In this document: piece by piece, positions 1 to 8,184 of the stretch
Layout of the letters: every line of letters starts with the position of its first letter
Numbering within the stretch: position 1 is the first letter of the stretch
From: JAVBQJ01 sp031549115
GTDB lineage: Bacteria; Verrucomicrobiota; Lentisphaeria; Victivallales; Victivallaceae
DNA length: 19,410 bases
Assembly: GCA_031549115.1 (NCBI GenBank)
Contig: JAVBQJ010000004.1
Span: forward strand, 1 to 19,410
Reading direction: 5' to 3'
Made by a program: the position numbers and the translations under genes
The notes under the pieces: generated by a model
Databases searched by the model: none
What the model was told of the DNA's origin: nothing
Seen by the model: only the letters and a program-made list of their open reading frames with translations

Positions 1-57
1 GCAGATCCTCAGTGTTGTCTTTTGTGGCGGGTGGGGTGTCGCCCGGGCCCGGCGCCC

Positions 58-119
<62 letters not shown>

Positions 120-128
120 AACAACCAC

Positions 129-1052
129 TCAACGCTCGAAATCTTTGACCAGGGCGAAGGTTTTTCCGTCGCTATAGATGGTGAAGTCGCCGTATTCCCA
201 GCTGCGGTAGAACGGGTAGTTGCCGGCTTGCAGTTGTTTTTCGACCCGAAGGCCGCGGGGGTCGGATGAGAGCCACTCCGGCATGGTGACGACGACGATT
301 TTCGGCGCGACGGCGGCGAGGAAGGCTTCGCCGGTGCTGCCGGCGCCGGCGTGGTGGCCGGCTTTGAGCACATCGGCGGCGACTTCGGCGCCGGAGGCGA
401 GCACGGCGTCCTCCTGTTCGAAGCCCTGGTCGCCGGTGAACAGCATGGAAAAGTCGCCGTATACCAGCCGAAACACGATCGAATTGTTATTCTGGCAATT
501 GGGGACCACGACTTCGGGGCGCGCCGCCCCGATCACCGGAACGTCGATACCGGAGCCGAAATGCAGCGTATCACCGGTCGTCACCGCGCGCACCGGAATG
601 TTTTTCCGCTCCGCCAGGGCCAGGATCGAGCGTTCCAGCGCGATTTCCGTCGGAGCCTCTTCCGGCACCTCCTGTTCGATTTTTTCCGGCGGCAATGGCG
701 ACCAGACGATGCTTTTAACGGTGATTTCCGGGTCCGCCAGCAGCGTCGGCAGACCGCCCCAGTGATCGGAATGCTGGTGGGAAATGATCACCTGATCGAT
801 GCGGCGGATGCCGCGCCGGTCCAGCGCCGGGATCAGAATGCTTTCGCCGGTTTCAATGAGGCCGGTATCAAGCAGCGTCACCGTCCCGTCCGGCGCCTGA
901 ATCAGGTAAATGTCGCCGATCATCCCCGGATTGTCGATCTGGGTGATTCGGAGCGTGTTTTCCGGAATCTCCAGCTGCCAACCCTTAAATTCCGCCCCAT
1001 GCAGCATCGTCACCCCCAAAAGCACCGCCAGAAAAATGCTCGTCGGTTTCAT
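129..1052 (-). CDS. Exported ComEC-like metallo-beta-lactamase-fold hydrolase
   Basis: This is a secreted or periplasmic protein of the metallo-beta-lactamase superfamily, most like the free-standing versions of the ComEC C-terminal domain. The metal-binding motif SHQHSDHWGG is at residues 91-100 (H92, H94, D96, H97). A TGD motif at 206-208 and a GHH at 232-234 supply further likely ligands. Residues 1-20 form a signal peptide ending HGA. I chose the ATG at 1052 because an AAGG lies 7 bases upstream and the signal peptide starts there. The ATG at 1058 is too close to that site, and a longer frame to 1166 runs into the neighbouring inverted repeat and adds a basic, low-quality leader. The protein is about 307 residues. 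The substrate is unknown: such proteins may be nucleases, phosphodiesterases or other hydrolases. Confidence 0.85.
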   Translation of the reverse strand: MKPTSIFLAVLLGVTMLHGAEFKGWQLEIPENTLRITQIDNPGMIGDIYLIQAPDGTVTLLDTGLIETGESILIPALDRRGIRRIDQVIISHQHSDHWGGLPTLLADPEITVKSIVWSPLPPEKIEQEVPEEAPTEIALERSILALAERKNIPVRAVTTGDTLHFGSGIDVPVIGAARPEVVVPNCQNNNSIVFRLVYGDFSMLFTGDQGFEQEDAVLASGAEVAADVLKAGHHAGAGSTGEAFLAAVAPKIVVVTMPEWLSSDPRGLRVEKQLQAGNYPFYRSWEYGDFTIYSDGKTFALVKDFER

Positions 1053-1130
1053 TTTCATTGCCTTGGCTGTAATTTTTTGCGTATTCAAACTGCGATATTT
1101 GCCGCTGGTGCGGCTCCTCGTCCGCTCCAT

Positions 1131-1173
1131 GTGTAGATTGAATTGTCGCTCACGCTTCCAATTCAATCTACAC
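1131..1173. repeat. Perfect 15-bp inverted repeat with 13-base loop
   Basis: The left arm GTGTAGATTGAATTG (1131-1145) and the right arm CAATTCAATCTACAC (1159-1173) are exact reverse complements around a 13-base spacer. The arms are AT-richer than their surroundings. The repeat lies at one end of the hairpin-rich block, about 79 bases upstream of the metallo-beta-lactamase-fold start codon at 1052. There is no T-run on either side, so it is not a standard terminator. It could be the end of a mobile repeat, an RNA hairpin in the 5' leader, or a protein-binding site. Confidence 0.85.
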
Positions 1174-1386
1174 CGTCGCTACCTCGGGCGGCTTCCGCTC
1201 GCCAGTTGGCTCGCTTACTTTACTTTCGCCCCTTTCGAGGCGCTGCGCGCCTGGGGCGACCAGCAGAATCCGCCTGCTGGACCGGCGTCTCCGTATGACG
1301 GAGGGCAGGCCGCCGCTTCGCTCGCTACGTCCTGCGGACTTGCTCTTCCCCCTCGGGGACAAGCCCCTCGGTTTCGGCTTCGCCAT
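1131..1386 (-). repeat. Hairpin-rich intergenic block, possible dispersed repeat element
   Basis: The space between the metallo-beta-lactamase-fold gene and the lipoprotein gene holds no convincing gene. It is dense in short perfect inverted repeats: 1238-1243 with 1247-1252 (6 bp, loop TGC), 1260-1266 with 1274-1280 (7 bp, 7-base loop), 1289-1294 with 1298-1303 (6 bp, loop ATG), and a 15-bp stem at 1131-1173. A 72-codon minus-strand frame (1168-1386) is rich in Arg, Ser, Gly and Pro and has no fold signature, so I treat it as spurious. The base composition and hairpin density differ from the flanking genes. This fits a REP/MITE-like or structured RNA repeat. A single copy in this window cannot prove that it is dispersed. 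Confidence 0.5.
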
Positions 1387-1425
1387 CGGCTCTATTTGAT
1401 TTTTTTATTTTTTTAAATTCACTTT

Positions 1426-2871
1426 TTATTTTTCGTTCCAGTGCAGCCAGCCGAAGTGTTCGGGCTGGTAGTAGGATGTTCCCAGCACCGGCGACCAGGC
1501 GTACGCTTCCCGTTCGCCCTCCGCCATCCGGTTACGGTAGAAGTTCGCCCGCCACGGCGTTTCCGGTATCCCGTCGCAACCCAAATCGCGCCACGGCAAG
1601 GTCACGGTCAGTTGCCATCCAGTCGCGGCATTCACGACCTCCCCTTGCGCCCCGGCCGCACTCCACCCGACATCGCTTTGCGACAATGTCCGCTTGCCAT
1701 CCCAGACCGCCCCTTTGGCGTTGACGATGAATTGATAGCCGTCCTGCGGCCGATCCGGATCCGGCATCAGGAAGATTTCAAAGCCGTCGTCATCCCACAT
1801 CCCGTCTTCATCCCGTCCGGCGTGTTCCATCCGCACCCCCTCCATCCGGGGCTCGTCGGCCTGAAAGATCAAATACAGATTGTCGGCATCCGCCCGCATC
1901 GCCACCGAACTTGTTACCTCCGCCGCGTCGCCATTCCGCGTCACCAGCGGCTGCGCCGCCGTTCCCAACCGCAAATGCCGGACTCTGGTTTCGGCCGTCG
2001 CCTCCAGACGCTGCCGGGCGGCGGTGAAATTCCACAGCTCCTGCTCCACGTTGGCGCGGAACTCGGTTCCGGCGATGGTCAACTCATAGGCCCGATCCAA
2101 AGCGCTCTGCAGTTGCGCCAACACCGGCGGCAAAAATACGTCGACCGGATCGAGTTTACCCGGACGTCCGATTCCGGCCAGAGCCGCCGCCGCCATATAA
2201 GTGCGTTCGCCGAGGCGGAAATACTCCCGCATCGGCGCTTCGGCGGGACCGAAATTCTCTTGCAGATACGCCGTACGTTCCGCCGCCGGGTCGAAGTCGC
2301 CGGTCGAAAAACACTTCAACCACGCGTAAACATTCCATAAATCGGTCGCCCGGCTCCACCATTCGCCCTCCGGCAAAGCCACCGAAACCCCCGACCAACA
2401 TTTACTATTCAACAACCGGGGTTTCAATGAAATAAACAGGGCATCCAGCGGGACCGGCAATCCGCTCCATTCCGGGCCGATCATCGACCACTCCAGCGTC
2501 CGCAAGTCACCAGCGTCAGGAAGCGCAGATACCAACCACCTGCCGAAATGCAAAAGGGAAAACGATAATTCACAACCTTCGGGAATCGCCAAGTCGGCAA
2601 TACTGCCGTCCGATTGAACCGATTCCGCTTGCGCTTCGCCGACCACGATCCGCTCTTCCCGCAAAGCGGCGACTTCCACTATTTTGAAATCCAACCGCCA
2701 ATGCTCCTTCAACGTTTCCGCCACCGCACGGGAGGTTTCCGCATTTTCGGGAAGCTCCAACACGATTGAAACGGCGCTGGAACACTCCGGCGCCGTTGCT
2801 TTTTCACCCGCCCGGCAGCCGGCCAATAGAATGAGTGCCGGGAGAATCGCCGCAAACCAAATTCGTTTCAT
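1426..2871 (-). CDS. Lipoprotein with partial DUF4838-like region and C-terminal CBM9-like domain
   Basis: The first 19 residues are a lipoprotein signal with the lipobox LAGC (C19), so the protein should be anchored to a membrane outside the cytoplasm. Residues about 31-80 resemble the small N-terminal domain of DUF4838 and GH20-like enzymes, ending in RIVVG. Residues about 175-225 resemble the DUF4838 tail (WNVYAWLKCF, then FDPAAERTAYLQENFGPAE). Residues about 310-478 look like a CBM9/DOMON-type sugar-binding domain (DNLYLIFQADEP, DDDGFEIFLMPD, ending in the WSP and FGWL motifs). The catalytic-barrel-sized middle expected of DUF4838 proteins is missing, so glycan binding rather than hydrolysis is likely. 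A strong AAAGGAGGT lies 6 bases before the ATG. It follows mutS by 34 bases with no obvious terminator, so it is probably cotranscribed. Confidence 0.75.
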   Translation of the reverse strand: MKRIWFAAILPALILLAGCRAGEKATAPECSSAVSIVLELPENAETSRAVAETLKEHWRLDFKIVEVAALREERIVVGEAQAESVQSDGSIADLAIPEGCELSFSLLHFGRWLVSALPDAGDLRTLEWSMIGPEWSGLPVPLDALFISLKPRLLNSKCWSGVSVALPEGEWWSRATDLWNVYAWLKCFSTGDFDPAAERTAYLQENFGPAEAPMREYFRLGERTYMAAAALAGIGRPGKLDPVDVFLPPVLAQLQSALDRAYELTIAGTEFRANVEQELWNFTAARQRLEATAETRVRHLRLGTAAQPLVTRNGDAAEVTSSVAMRADADNLYLIFQADEPRMEGVRMEHAGRDEDGMWDDDGFEIFLMPDPDRPQDGYQFIVNAKGAVWDGKRTLSQSDVGWSAAGAQGEVVNAATGWQLTVTLPWRDLGCDGIPETPWRANFYRNRMAEGEREAYAWSPVLGTSYYQPEHFGWLHWNEK

Positions 2872-2905
2872 TTCGAACCTCCTTTGCCGTCTTGCGTTAT
2901 CTGAC

Positions 2906-5446
2906 TCAGAACAACCCCGGTTGGTACGCGGTCACGCTGTCCTCGATCGCCATCGCCTGTTTGCGCCGCCGCGACTGGCTGTAACCGGCGGATTTGTCCG
3001 CCAGCTTGCGGTCGCGCTCCGCGTCGCCGTTTTCCAGCGTCTCCAGAATCACCTTCGCCCGGTCGATCACCGGCACCGGCAATCCGGCCAGCTGCGCCAC
3101 GTGAATCCCGTAGCTGCGGTCGGTCGCGCCGGGGACGATCTGGCGCAGGAAAATGATTTGTTCGTTGTATTCCTTGACCGCGACGTTGTAGTTTTTGATC
3201 CCTTTTTTGCGGCTGGCCAATTCGGTCAGTTCGTGGTAATGGGTCGCAAACTGGGTCCGGCAGCCGCAGCGCGCTTCGTCATGAAGAAATTCCGCCACCG
3301 CCCACGCGATCGACAAACCGTCGAAGGTGCTGGTCCCGCGCCCGATTTCATCCAGGATCACCAGGCTGTCCGGCGACGCGTTGTTCAGAATATTGGCGGT
3401 TTCGATCATTTCGACCATGAAAGTACTCTGGCCACGGCTCAAATCGTCGGCGGCGCCGACCCGGGTGAAAATCCGGTCCGCCATGCCGATCGACGCGTCA
3501 TCCGCCGGAATGAACGACCCCAGCTGCGCCATCAGCACCAGCAGCGCGGTCTGCCGTATATAGGTCGATTTCCCCGCCATATTGGGGCCGGTGATCAGCA
3601 TCATCCGGTTCAAATCGCCGTCGAGCAGAACGTCGTTGGGGACGAAGCGCTCCCCGGTCATCCGTGCATCCAGCACCGGGTGGCGTCCGCCGGTGATCGA
3701 CAGCACCCGGTCGTCGGTCATATGCGGGCGCACGTAACGACGCTCCCGCGCGCAATCGGCCAGCGCCATCAGCGCATCCAACTGCGCCAGCGCCAGCGCG
3801 GTCTCCTGTACCGGCACGGTGAAGCCGAGCGCCCGGTCCCGCAGCTTCTGGAACAGCTGAAACTCCAACGCCTTGGACTTCTCCTCGGCCCCGAGAATCT
3901 TGCTCTCCAGCTCCTTGAGTTCGGGGGTGATGAAGCGCTCCGCGTTGGTCAGCGTCTGTTTGCGGATGTAATCGTCCGGCGCCAGCTCCAGATTCGATTT
4001 GCTGATTTCGATGTAGTAGCCGAAAACCTGATTGTAACGGACCTTCAACGACTTGATCCCGGTGCGCTCCTGTTCGCGCTTCTGGATGTCGCCGAGCCAC
4101 TGCTTGCCCTCGGTTGCCGCCCGGCGCAGCTCGTCCAGTCCGTCATGGTAGCCGGTCCGGATCAAACCGCCGTCGTTCAGGGTCAGCGGCAATTCGTCGT
4201 TGAGCGCTTTTTCAATCTCGTCGACCAGCTCGGGAAATTCCTGGATCTGCGTCGCGAGCGTATCCAGCAACGGCGTACTGAAGTTGGACAGCAACAGCTT
4301 CATCCCCGGCAGAATCGCCAGCGAATGCGCCAGCGCCGCGACATCGCGCGCATTGGCGTTGCCGATATTCAAGCGCCCGACAATGCGCTCCAGATCCCGC
4401 ACCGCGCTCAGGGTTTCGCGCATCTCGGTCAACGTCAGCGCATCATCCCGCAATGCTTCGATCGCGTCCTGACGGGCGCGGATGCCCTCCAATTCATACA
4501 GCGGGCGCAATACCCAGTCGCGCAACAGACGCCCGCCCATCGGCGTTTTGGTACGGTCCAGAATCGCCAGCAAAGTATTGCTGCGATCGGTGCCGAACAA
4601 CGGCTCCACCAGCTCCAGATTGCGCTGGGTGATCGCGTCCAGCTCCATATAACCGGCATTCCGGTATACCACGAGGCGGTTGACATGCGCCGCGTCCTGA
4701 CGGAGATTTTCCGCCGCGTAATGCATCACCGCGCCGGCCGCGCCCAATCCCACCGTCAATTCCCGGCAGCCAAAGCCGTCCAGCGTCGCCACCTTGAAGT
4801 GGCGGGTCAGAAATTCATGGGCGTAATCGCGGGTGAAAATCCAGTCGTCCAGCGGCGTGAACATCATCGAACCGCGCGGCCGCGGCAGCTCAGGATTTGC
4901 GTCCCAGGCGCGCTGCAGCGCCTTGGGGATCACACACTCGCGGGCGCCGAGGCGGTTCAACTCCGTCTCCACGCGCCCGATCGAATCGAGTTCGGTGACG
5001 CGGAATTCGCCGGTGGAAATATCCAGCGAGGCGATGCCGAAGCGTTCCTTGTGCACGGTCAGCGCCACCAGGAAGTTATTCCGGGACGGGTCGAGCACGC
5101 TCGCGTCGACCGCGGTCCCCGGCGTGATGATCCGGGTGATCGCGCGCTTGACGATGCCTTTGGCGAACTTCGGGTCCTCCATCTGCTCGGCGATCGCGAC
5201 CTTCAGCCCGGCGCCGAGCAGGCGCGGCAATTGCACATCCAGCGCGAAGTACGGGAAGCCGCACATCGGATAGCCCTGGCGCCGGGTCAGGTTCAGATCC
5301 GTCGCCTGACTCACCAGCTCGGCGTCTTCGAAAAACATCTCATAAAAGTCGCCAAGGCGGAACAGCAAAATCGCATCCGCCGGAATCTCGGCCTTCGCCG
5401 CCCGGTATTGCTGCATCATCGGCGTCAGTTTGGCGGCATCTTCCAT
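2906..5446 (-). CDS. mutS: DNA mismatch repair ATPase MutS
   Basis: MutS recognises mismatches and starts repair in the cytoplasm as a dimer that works with MutL. The protein has the full set of MutS domains at the usual length (846 residues from the ATG, against about 850 in E. coli). The mismatch-wedge motif FYE is near residues 34-36. The ATPase carries Walker A GPNMAGKST near 620-628, Walker B VILDE near 697, the EIGRGTSTFDG signature and ATHYHEL. The ATG at 5446 shares its A with the TGA stop of ispE, a classic coupled start; a TTG one codon upstream (5449) is possible but less likely. No mutL is in the window. The lipoprotein gene follows 34 bases downstream. Confidence 0.98.
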   Translation of the reverse strand: MEDAAKLTPMMQQYRAAKAEIPADAILLFRLGDFYEMFFEDAELVSQATDLNLTRRQGYPMCGFPYFALDVQLPRLLGAGLKVAIAEQMEDPKFAKGIVKRAITRIITPGTAVDASVLDPSRNNFLVALTVHKERFGIASLDISTGEFRVTELDSIGRVETELNRLGARECVIPKALQRAWDANPELPRPRGSMMFTPLDDWIFTRDYAHEFLTRHFKVATLDGFGCRELTVGLGAAGAVMHYAAENLRQDAAHVNRLVVYRNAGYMELDAITQRNLELVEPLFGTDRSNTLLAILDRTKTPMGGRLLRDWVLRPLYELEGIRARQDAIEALRDDALTLTEMRETLSAVRDLERIVGRLNIGNANARDVAALAHSLAILPGMKLLLSNFSTPLLDTLATQIQEFPELVDEIEKALNDELPLTLNDGGLIRTGYHDGLDELRRAATEGKQWLGDIQKREQERTGIKSLKVRYNQVFGYYIEISKSNLELAPDDYIRKQTLTNAERFITPELKELESKILGAEEKSKALEFQLFQKLRDRALGFTVPVQETALALAQLDALMALADCARERRYVRPHMTDDRVLSITGGRHPVLDARMTGERFVPNDVLLDGDLNRMMLITGPNMAGKSTYIRQTALLVLMAQLGSFIPADDASIGMADRIFTRVGAADDLSRGQSTFMVEMIETANILNNASPDSLVILDEIGRGTSTFDGLSIAWAVAEFLHDEARCGCRTQFATHYHELTELASRKKGIKNYNVAVKEYNEQIIFLRQIVPGATDRSYGIHVAQLAGLPVPVIDRAKVILETLENGDAERDRKLADKSAGYSQSRRRKQAMAIEDSVTAYQPGLF

Positions 5447-6330
5447 CAATTGTCATATCCTCCCATTTGCCGCCATACCGCGGCAACCCGGAAATTCACC
5501 TCCGGGAACGCCGCGCGCCCGGCCTCCTGCGCCGTCCGCAACGCCTCCGGCGCGGCAAACAGCGCATACAGCGTCGGTCCCGACCCCGAGACATGCACCG
5601 CCAGCGCCCCATGCGTTTGGGCAAATTCGCGCAGCATCTCCAGCAATGGAAACTTCGTCCACAGCGCCGCTTCCAGATCGTTGTGCAGCCACCGCGCCGC
5701 CTCCGCCCAATCTTCGGCGGCCAACGCGGCATCCAGCCGCTCCGGCGCCTCCGGCGCCCCCGGCCCGATCGCCTCCGGCGTCAAGTGTTCGTACGCCCAG
5801 CGCGCCGAAACCGGAAATCCGGGCTCGATCAGCAGCAGCGGCAAATGCACCGGCGGCGCCAGCGTCCGCACCACCGTTTCCCCGATCCCATCCGACCAGG
5901 TCGGAGCCGGGGTGATGAAAAACGGCACGTCCGCTCCCAGCCGCAGCGCCATTTCGCGCAACCGCTGGCGCTTGAAGCAGCCGTAGTGGTCGTTGAGCAG
6001 CCGCAGCACCCCGGCGGCGTCGGTCGAGCCGCCGCCCATACCGGCGGCAACCGGAATATTTTTAACGATATGCAAGTGCCAATCCGGCGGCAGATGCGCC
6101 TCATTGGCATAAAGCAGCGCCGCCTTGCCGGCCAGATTGTCGGCATCCGCCGGAATCGCGGCGGAGTTCGAAGTCACCCGGAGGCCGCCGCCGGGATTGA
6201 ACTTGAGGTCGATCACATCGTGCGGCTCGGCCAACGGCAGAAACAGCGTCGACAGCTCATGGTAGCCGTCGGCGCGGCGTCCGGTGACTTTCAGATACAA
6301 ATTGATCTTGGACGGAACCAATATCGGCAT
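5446..6330 (-). CDS. ispE: 4-diphosphocytidyl-2-C-methyl-D-erythritol kinase IspE
   Basis: IspE phosphorylates CDP-methylerythritol at its 2-hydroxyl with ATP, in the MEP route to isoprenoid precursors. It is a GHMP-family kinase. The N-terminal PSKINLYLKV motif contains the likely catalytic Lys (K8). The ATP loop PVAAGMGGGSTDAAG spans about 93-107, the catalytic Asp is D134 in GADVPFF, and the third motif VSGSGPT is at 247-253. The length of 294 residues is normal. The ATG has AGAGG 7 bases upstream. It sits 42 bases after the interrupted dehydrogenase and overlaps mutS by one base. Because ispE is usually essential, it must still be expressed despite the broken gene ahead of it in the same transcript. 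Confidence 0.96.
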   Translation of the reverse strand: MPILVPSKINLYLKVTGRRADGYHELSTLFLPLAEPHDVIDLKFNPGGGLRVTSNSAAIPADADNLAGKAALLYANEAHLPPDWHLHIVKNIPVAAGMGGGSTDAAGVLRLLNDHYGCFKRQRLREMALRLGADVPFFITPAPTWSDGIGETVVRTLAPPVHLPLLLIEPGFPVSARWAYEHLTPEAIGPGAPEAPERLDAALAAEDWAEAARWLHNDLEAALWTKFPLLEMLREFAQTHGALAVHVSGSGPTLYALFAAPEALRTAQEAGRAAFPEVNFRVAAVWRQMGGYDN

Positions 6331-6356
6331 AATGCGCCTCTCTATATCGCGGCATG

Positions 6357-6373
6357 ATTCCCCGCCGGGGAAT
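6357..6373 (-). repeat. 7-bp hairpin just after the dehydrogenase stop codon
   Basis: ATTCCCC (6357-6363) and GGGGAAT (6367-6373) are perfect complements around a GCC loop. The hairpin starts at the last base of the dehydrogenase TAA and ends about 27 bases before the ispE start codon. There is no T-run, so it is not a typical terminator. It could slow RNA decay or mark an RNA-processing point between the two genes. Confidence 0.6.
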
Positions 6374-7398
6374 TACGCCAGTTCGCTCTCGTTCGGAGGC
6401 GCAAATTTGAAGCCGTAACGTTCGTTGTAGCTGCGAACCTCTTCCTCGATCGCAATCGCCAGACGGAGCGCGCGCAACCCGGCCTCCCCCGGCACCTTGG
6501 TCGGAGTCAACACGCCGGAATCCTGGGTTTTGCGCACCGCGTTGAGGAAGTCTTCCAGCTCCGCCGCCAGCGCGTTCTTCTCATCCAGATTGATGTCCTT
6601 GCGCGCCAGCGCCAGCCGGTTGCGCTTCAGCACCATGCCGAAGTGCTTGCCGTAGTCCATGGAAATATAGGAATCCTCCTGAAACACCCGGAAACGGCGC
6701 AATTGCTCCTGGCTGACCCGGCTCGCGGTCATATTCGCGCACGAACCGTTCTTGAACTTGATCCGGACGTTGACGATATCCTCGGTCTTGCTCAGCACCG
6801 GGATCCCGACCGCGTCGAAGCGCTCGACTTCGCTGTCCACCATGGTCAGCACCAGGTCGATATCGTGAATCATCATATCCAGCACCACACTGACCTCGGT
6901 GCCGCGGCGGTGCGCCCCCGGGCGCGGCGGCGGATAGCAGCACAGGCGGTGCGCTTCGATGAAGCGGGTGTTGGCGGCGTATTTTTCCAGAAAATCCATC
7001 GCCGGATTGAAGCGTTCGACGTGGCCGACCCCGAGCACCACCTGGTGCTTGCGGGCGGCATCAACCATCGCTTCGGCCTCGGGCAAACTCGAAGCCAGCG
7101 GCTTTTCGCTCAGCACATGCTTGCCCATTTCCAGCAACGGAACCGTGGTGGCGGCATGAAAGGTCGCCGGGACCGCCACCGACAACGCCTCGCACTTGTC
7201 CGCCAGCTCCCGCCAGTCGGAAAACACCGGCAGATTGAATTAGGCGCCGACCGCGCGGGCGGCCTCCTGATTGACGTCGTAAATCCCGACCACTTCGGCG
7301 CCGGGGTTCAAATTGTATAAACGGGCGTGGTGACGACCAAGGGCGCCGACCCCGATGACACCGACTTTCAATCGGCGAAGTTCCTGATTTTCTGCCAT
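6373..7398 (-). pseudogene. Gfo/Idh/MocA-family dehydrogenase interrupted by in-frame TAA
   Basis: Translated from the ATG at 7398, the gene starts with a Rossmann fold (KVGVIGVGALGRHHARLYNL, with the GxGxxG core) and runs in one frame to the TAA at 6373-6375, giving 341 codons. A single in-frame TAA at 7240-7242 interrupts it at codon 53, between VGA and FNLPVFSDW. One base change (GAA to TAA) would explain it. The rest is intact, including the catalytic SEKPLA motif and MIHDIDL. The part after the stop can only start at a GTG (7227) and lacks the NAD-binding loop, so it should be inactive. The family oxidises sugar nucleotides. The ASRVSQEQLRRFRVFQ stretch recalls GnnA-like UDP-GlcNAc 3-dehydrogenases of lipid A synthesis, which is a tentative assignment from memory. 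A sequencing error is equally possible. Confidence 0.85.
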
Positions 7399-7447
7399 TT
7401 CGACTTCTCTCGCCTTCCTTGATGACGTAGTATGGGTTATTTGGGGT

Positions 7448-7476
7448 AATATAGCATGTTTTTCGGCAAATGTCGA
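7448..7476 (-). promoter_or_regulatory. Sigma-70-type promoter for the gfo-ispE-mutS-lipoprotein run
   Basis: On the minus strand there is a -35 box TCGACA (7476-7471), a 17-base spacer and a -10 box TATATT (7453-7448). Each box matches the consensus at 5 of 6 positions. Transcription would start near 7441, giving a leader of about 43 bases before the ATG at 7398. A GAGAG ribosome site lies 9 bases before that ATG. Confidence 0.65.
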
Positions 7477-7495
7477 TGTTTTTTTGTTTCCCGAA

Positions 7496-7524
7496 TTGCA
7501 AATACCGGAAAATTGCGCTATTTT
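7496..7524 (+). promoter_or_regulatory. Sigma-70-type promoter for the amidase gene
   Basis: TTGCAA (7496-7501), a 17-base spacer and TATTTT (7519-7524) form a plausible promoter. The predicted start near 7531 leaves a short leader to the ATG at 7549. Its -35 box is only 19 bases from the -35 box of the divergent minus-strand promoter. Confidence 0.55.
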
Positions 7525-7548
7525 CCCCCAAAAAGGATATTCGAAATC

Positions 7549-8184
7549 ATGAAATTGTCATCACTGTCCGCGCTATTGGGGTTGGGAATATTGCTTCTGG
7601 CCGCCGCCGGCTGCCGCACCGCCGGCGCCCTCGACGGCACCAACGACCGGATCAGCTGGCGCAACGGCGTCATGGTCCGCCAGGCCATGCTCGACGACAA
7701 CGCCTACAACCGCCAATACAAGGTCGGCCCGCCGATGTCGCAAGTCCGCTACATCACCATTCACAATACCTGGAACGTGGGCCCGGCGCGCAACGAACGC
7801 AACTACCTCAATAACCGGCGCGACAACGTCAGCATATCGTTCCATTATGCCGTGGACGAAACCGAGGCGCTGCAGATTCTGCCGCACTACTACTGCGGCT
7901 GGCACGCCGGCGACGGCGCCAAGGGCCCCGGCAACAGCAGCAGCATCGGTATTGAAATCTGCCGCAGCCGCTGCTACGACGACAAGGAACCGCTGTACCG
8001 GCAGGCCGAAGAAAACGGCGCCCGCCTCGCCGCCAGTCTTCTGACGGAATTCAACCTGCCGATGTCGGCGCTGCGCAAACACGAAGACTGGAGCGGCAAA
8101 AAGTGCCCCCACCGCATCCTCGAAGAAAATCGCTGGGAAGCCTTCAAAGCCCGTGTCCGGGAAATCCGCGAGGGAGGTATTTAA
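7549..8184 (+). CDS. Lipoprotein N-acetylmuramoyl-L-alanine amidase (Amidase_2 family)
   Basis: The enzyme should cut the bond between muramic acid and the peptide stem of peptidoglycan, from a membrane-anchored position. The ATG at 7549 gives a lipoprotein signal ending LAAAGC (C22); a longer frame to 7456 has no ribosome site and would bury the signal. The zinc ligands of the PGRP/T7-lysozyme-like fold are visible: H72 in ITIHNT, then His and Cys in the KHEDWSGKKCPH block near the C-terminus. SFHYAVDE, GWHAGDG and SIGIEICRS are further family motifs. AAGGA lies 11 bases before the start. At 211 residues it is a single-domain enzyme with no cell-wall binding repeats. A role in wall recycling or remodelling is likely. 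Its stop codon abuts that of the convergent acyltransferase. Confidence 0.92.
   Translation: MKLSSLSALLGLGILLLAAAGCRTAGALDGTNDRISWRNGVMVRQAMLDDNAYNRQYKVGPPMSQVRYITIHNTWNVGPARNERNYLNNRRDNVSISFHYAVDETEALQILPHYYCGWHAGDGAKGPGNSSSIGIEICRSRCYDDKEPLYRQAEENGARLAASLLTEFNLPMSALRKHEDWSGKKCPHRILEENRWEAFKARVREIREGGI

Noticed and set aside
1131..1303. CRISPR array
   Set aside because: The inverted repeats differ from one another and there are no direct repeats with regular spacers.
1168..1386. 72-codon Arg/Ser-rich minus-strand frame in the hairpin block
   Set aside because: No fold signature, low-complexity composition, and it coincides with the inverted repeats. Better explained as a repeat than as a protein.
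2684..5986. 1100-codon plus-strand frame opposite mutS and ispE
   Set aside because: It is antisense to two certain genes and rich in Arg, His and Gln, as expected of shadow frames in GC-rich DNA.
7240..7242. Alternative genetic code with TAA as a sense codon
   Set aside because: TAA ends several genes here (lipoprotein, amidase, acyltransferase, permease, marC, the ROK kinase and the dehydrogenase itself), so a nonsense change or sequencing error is simpler.
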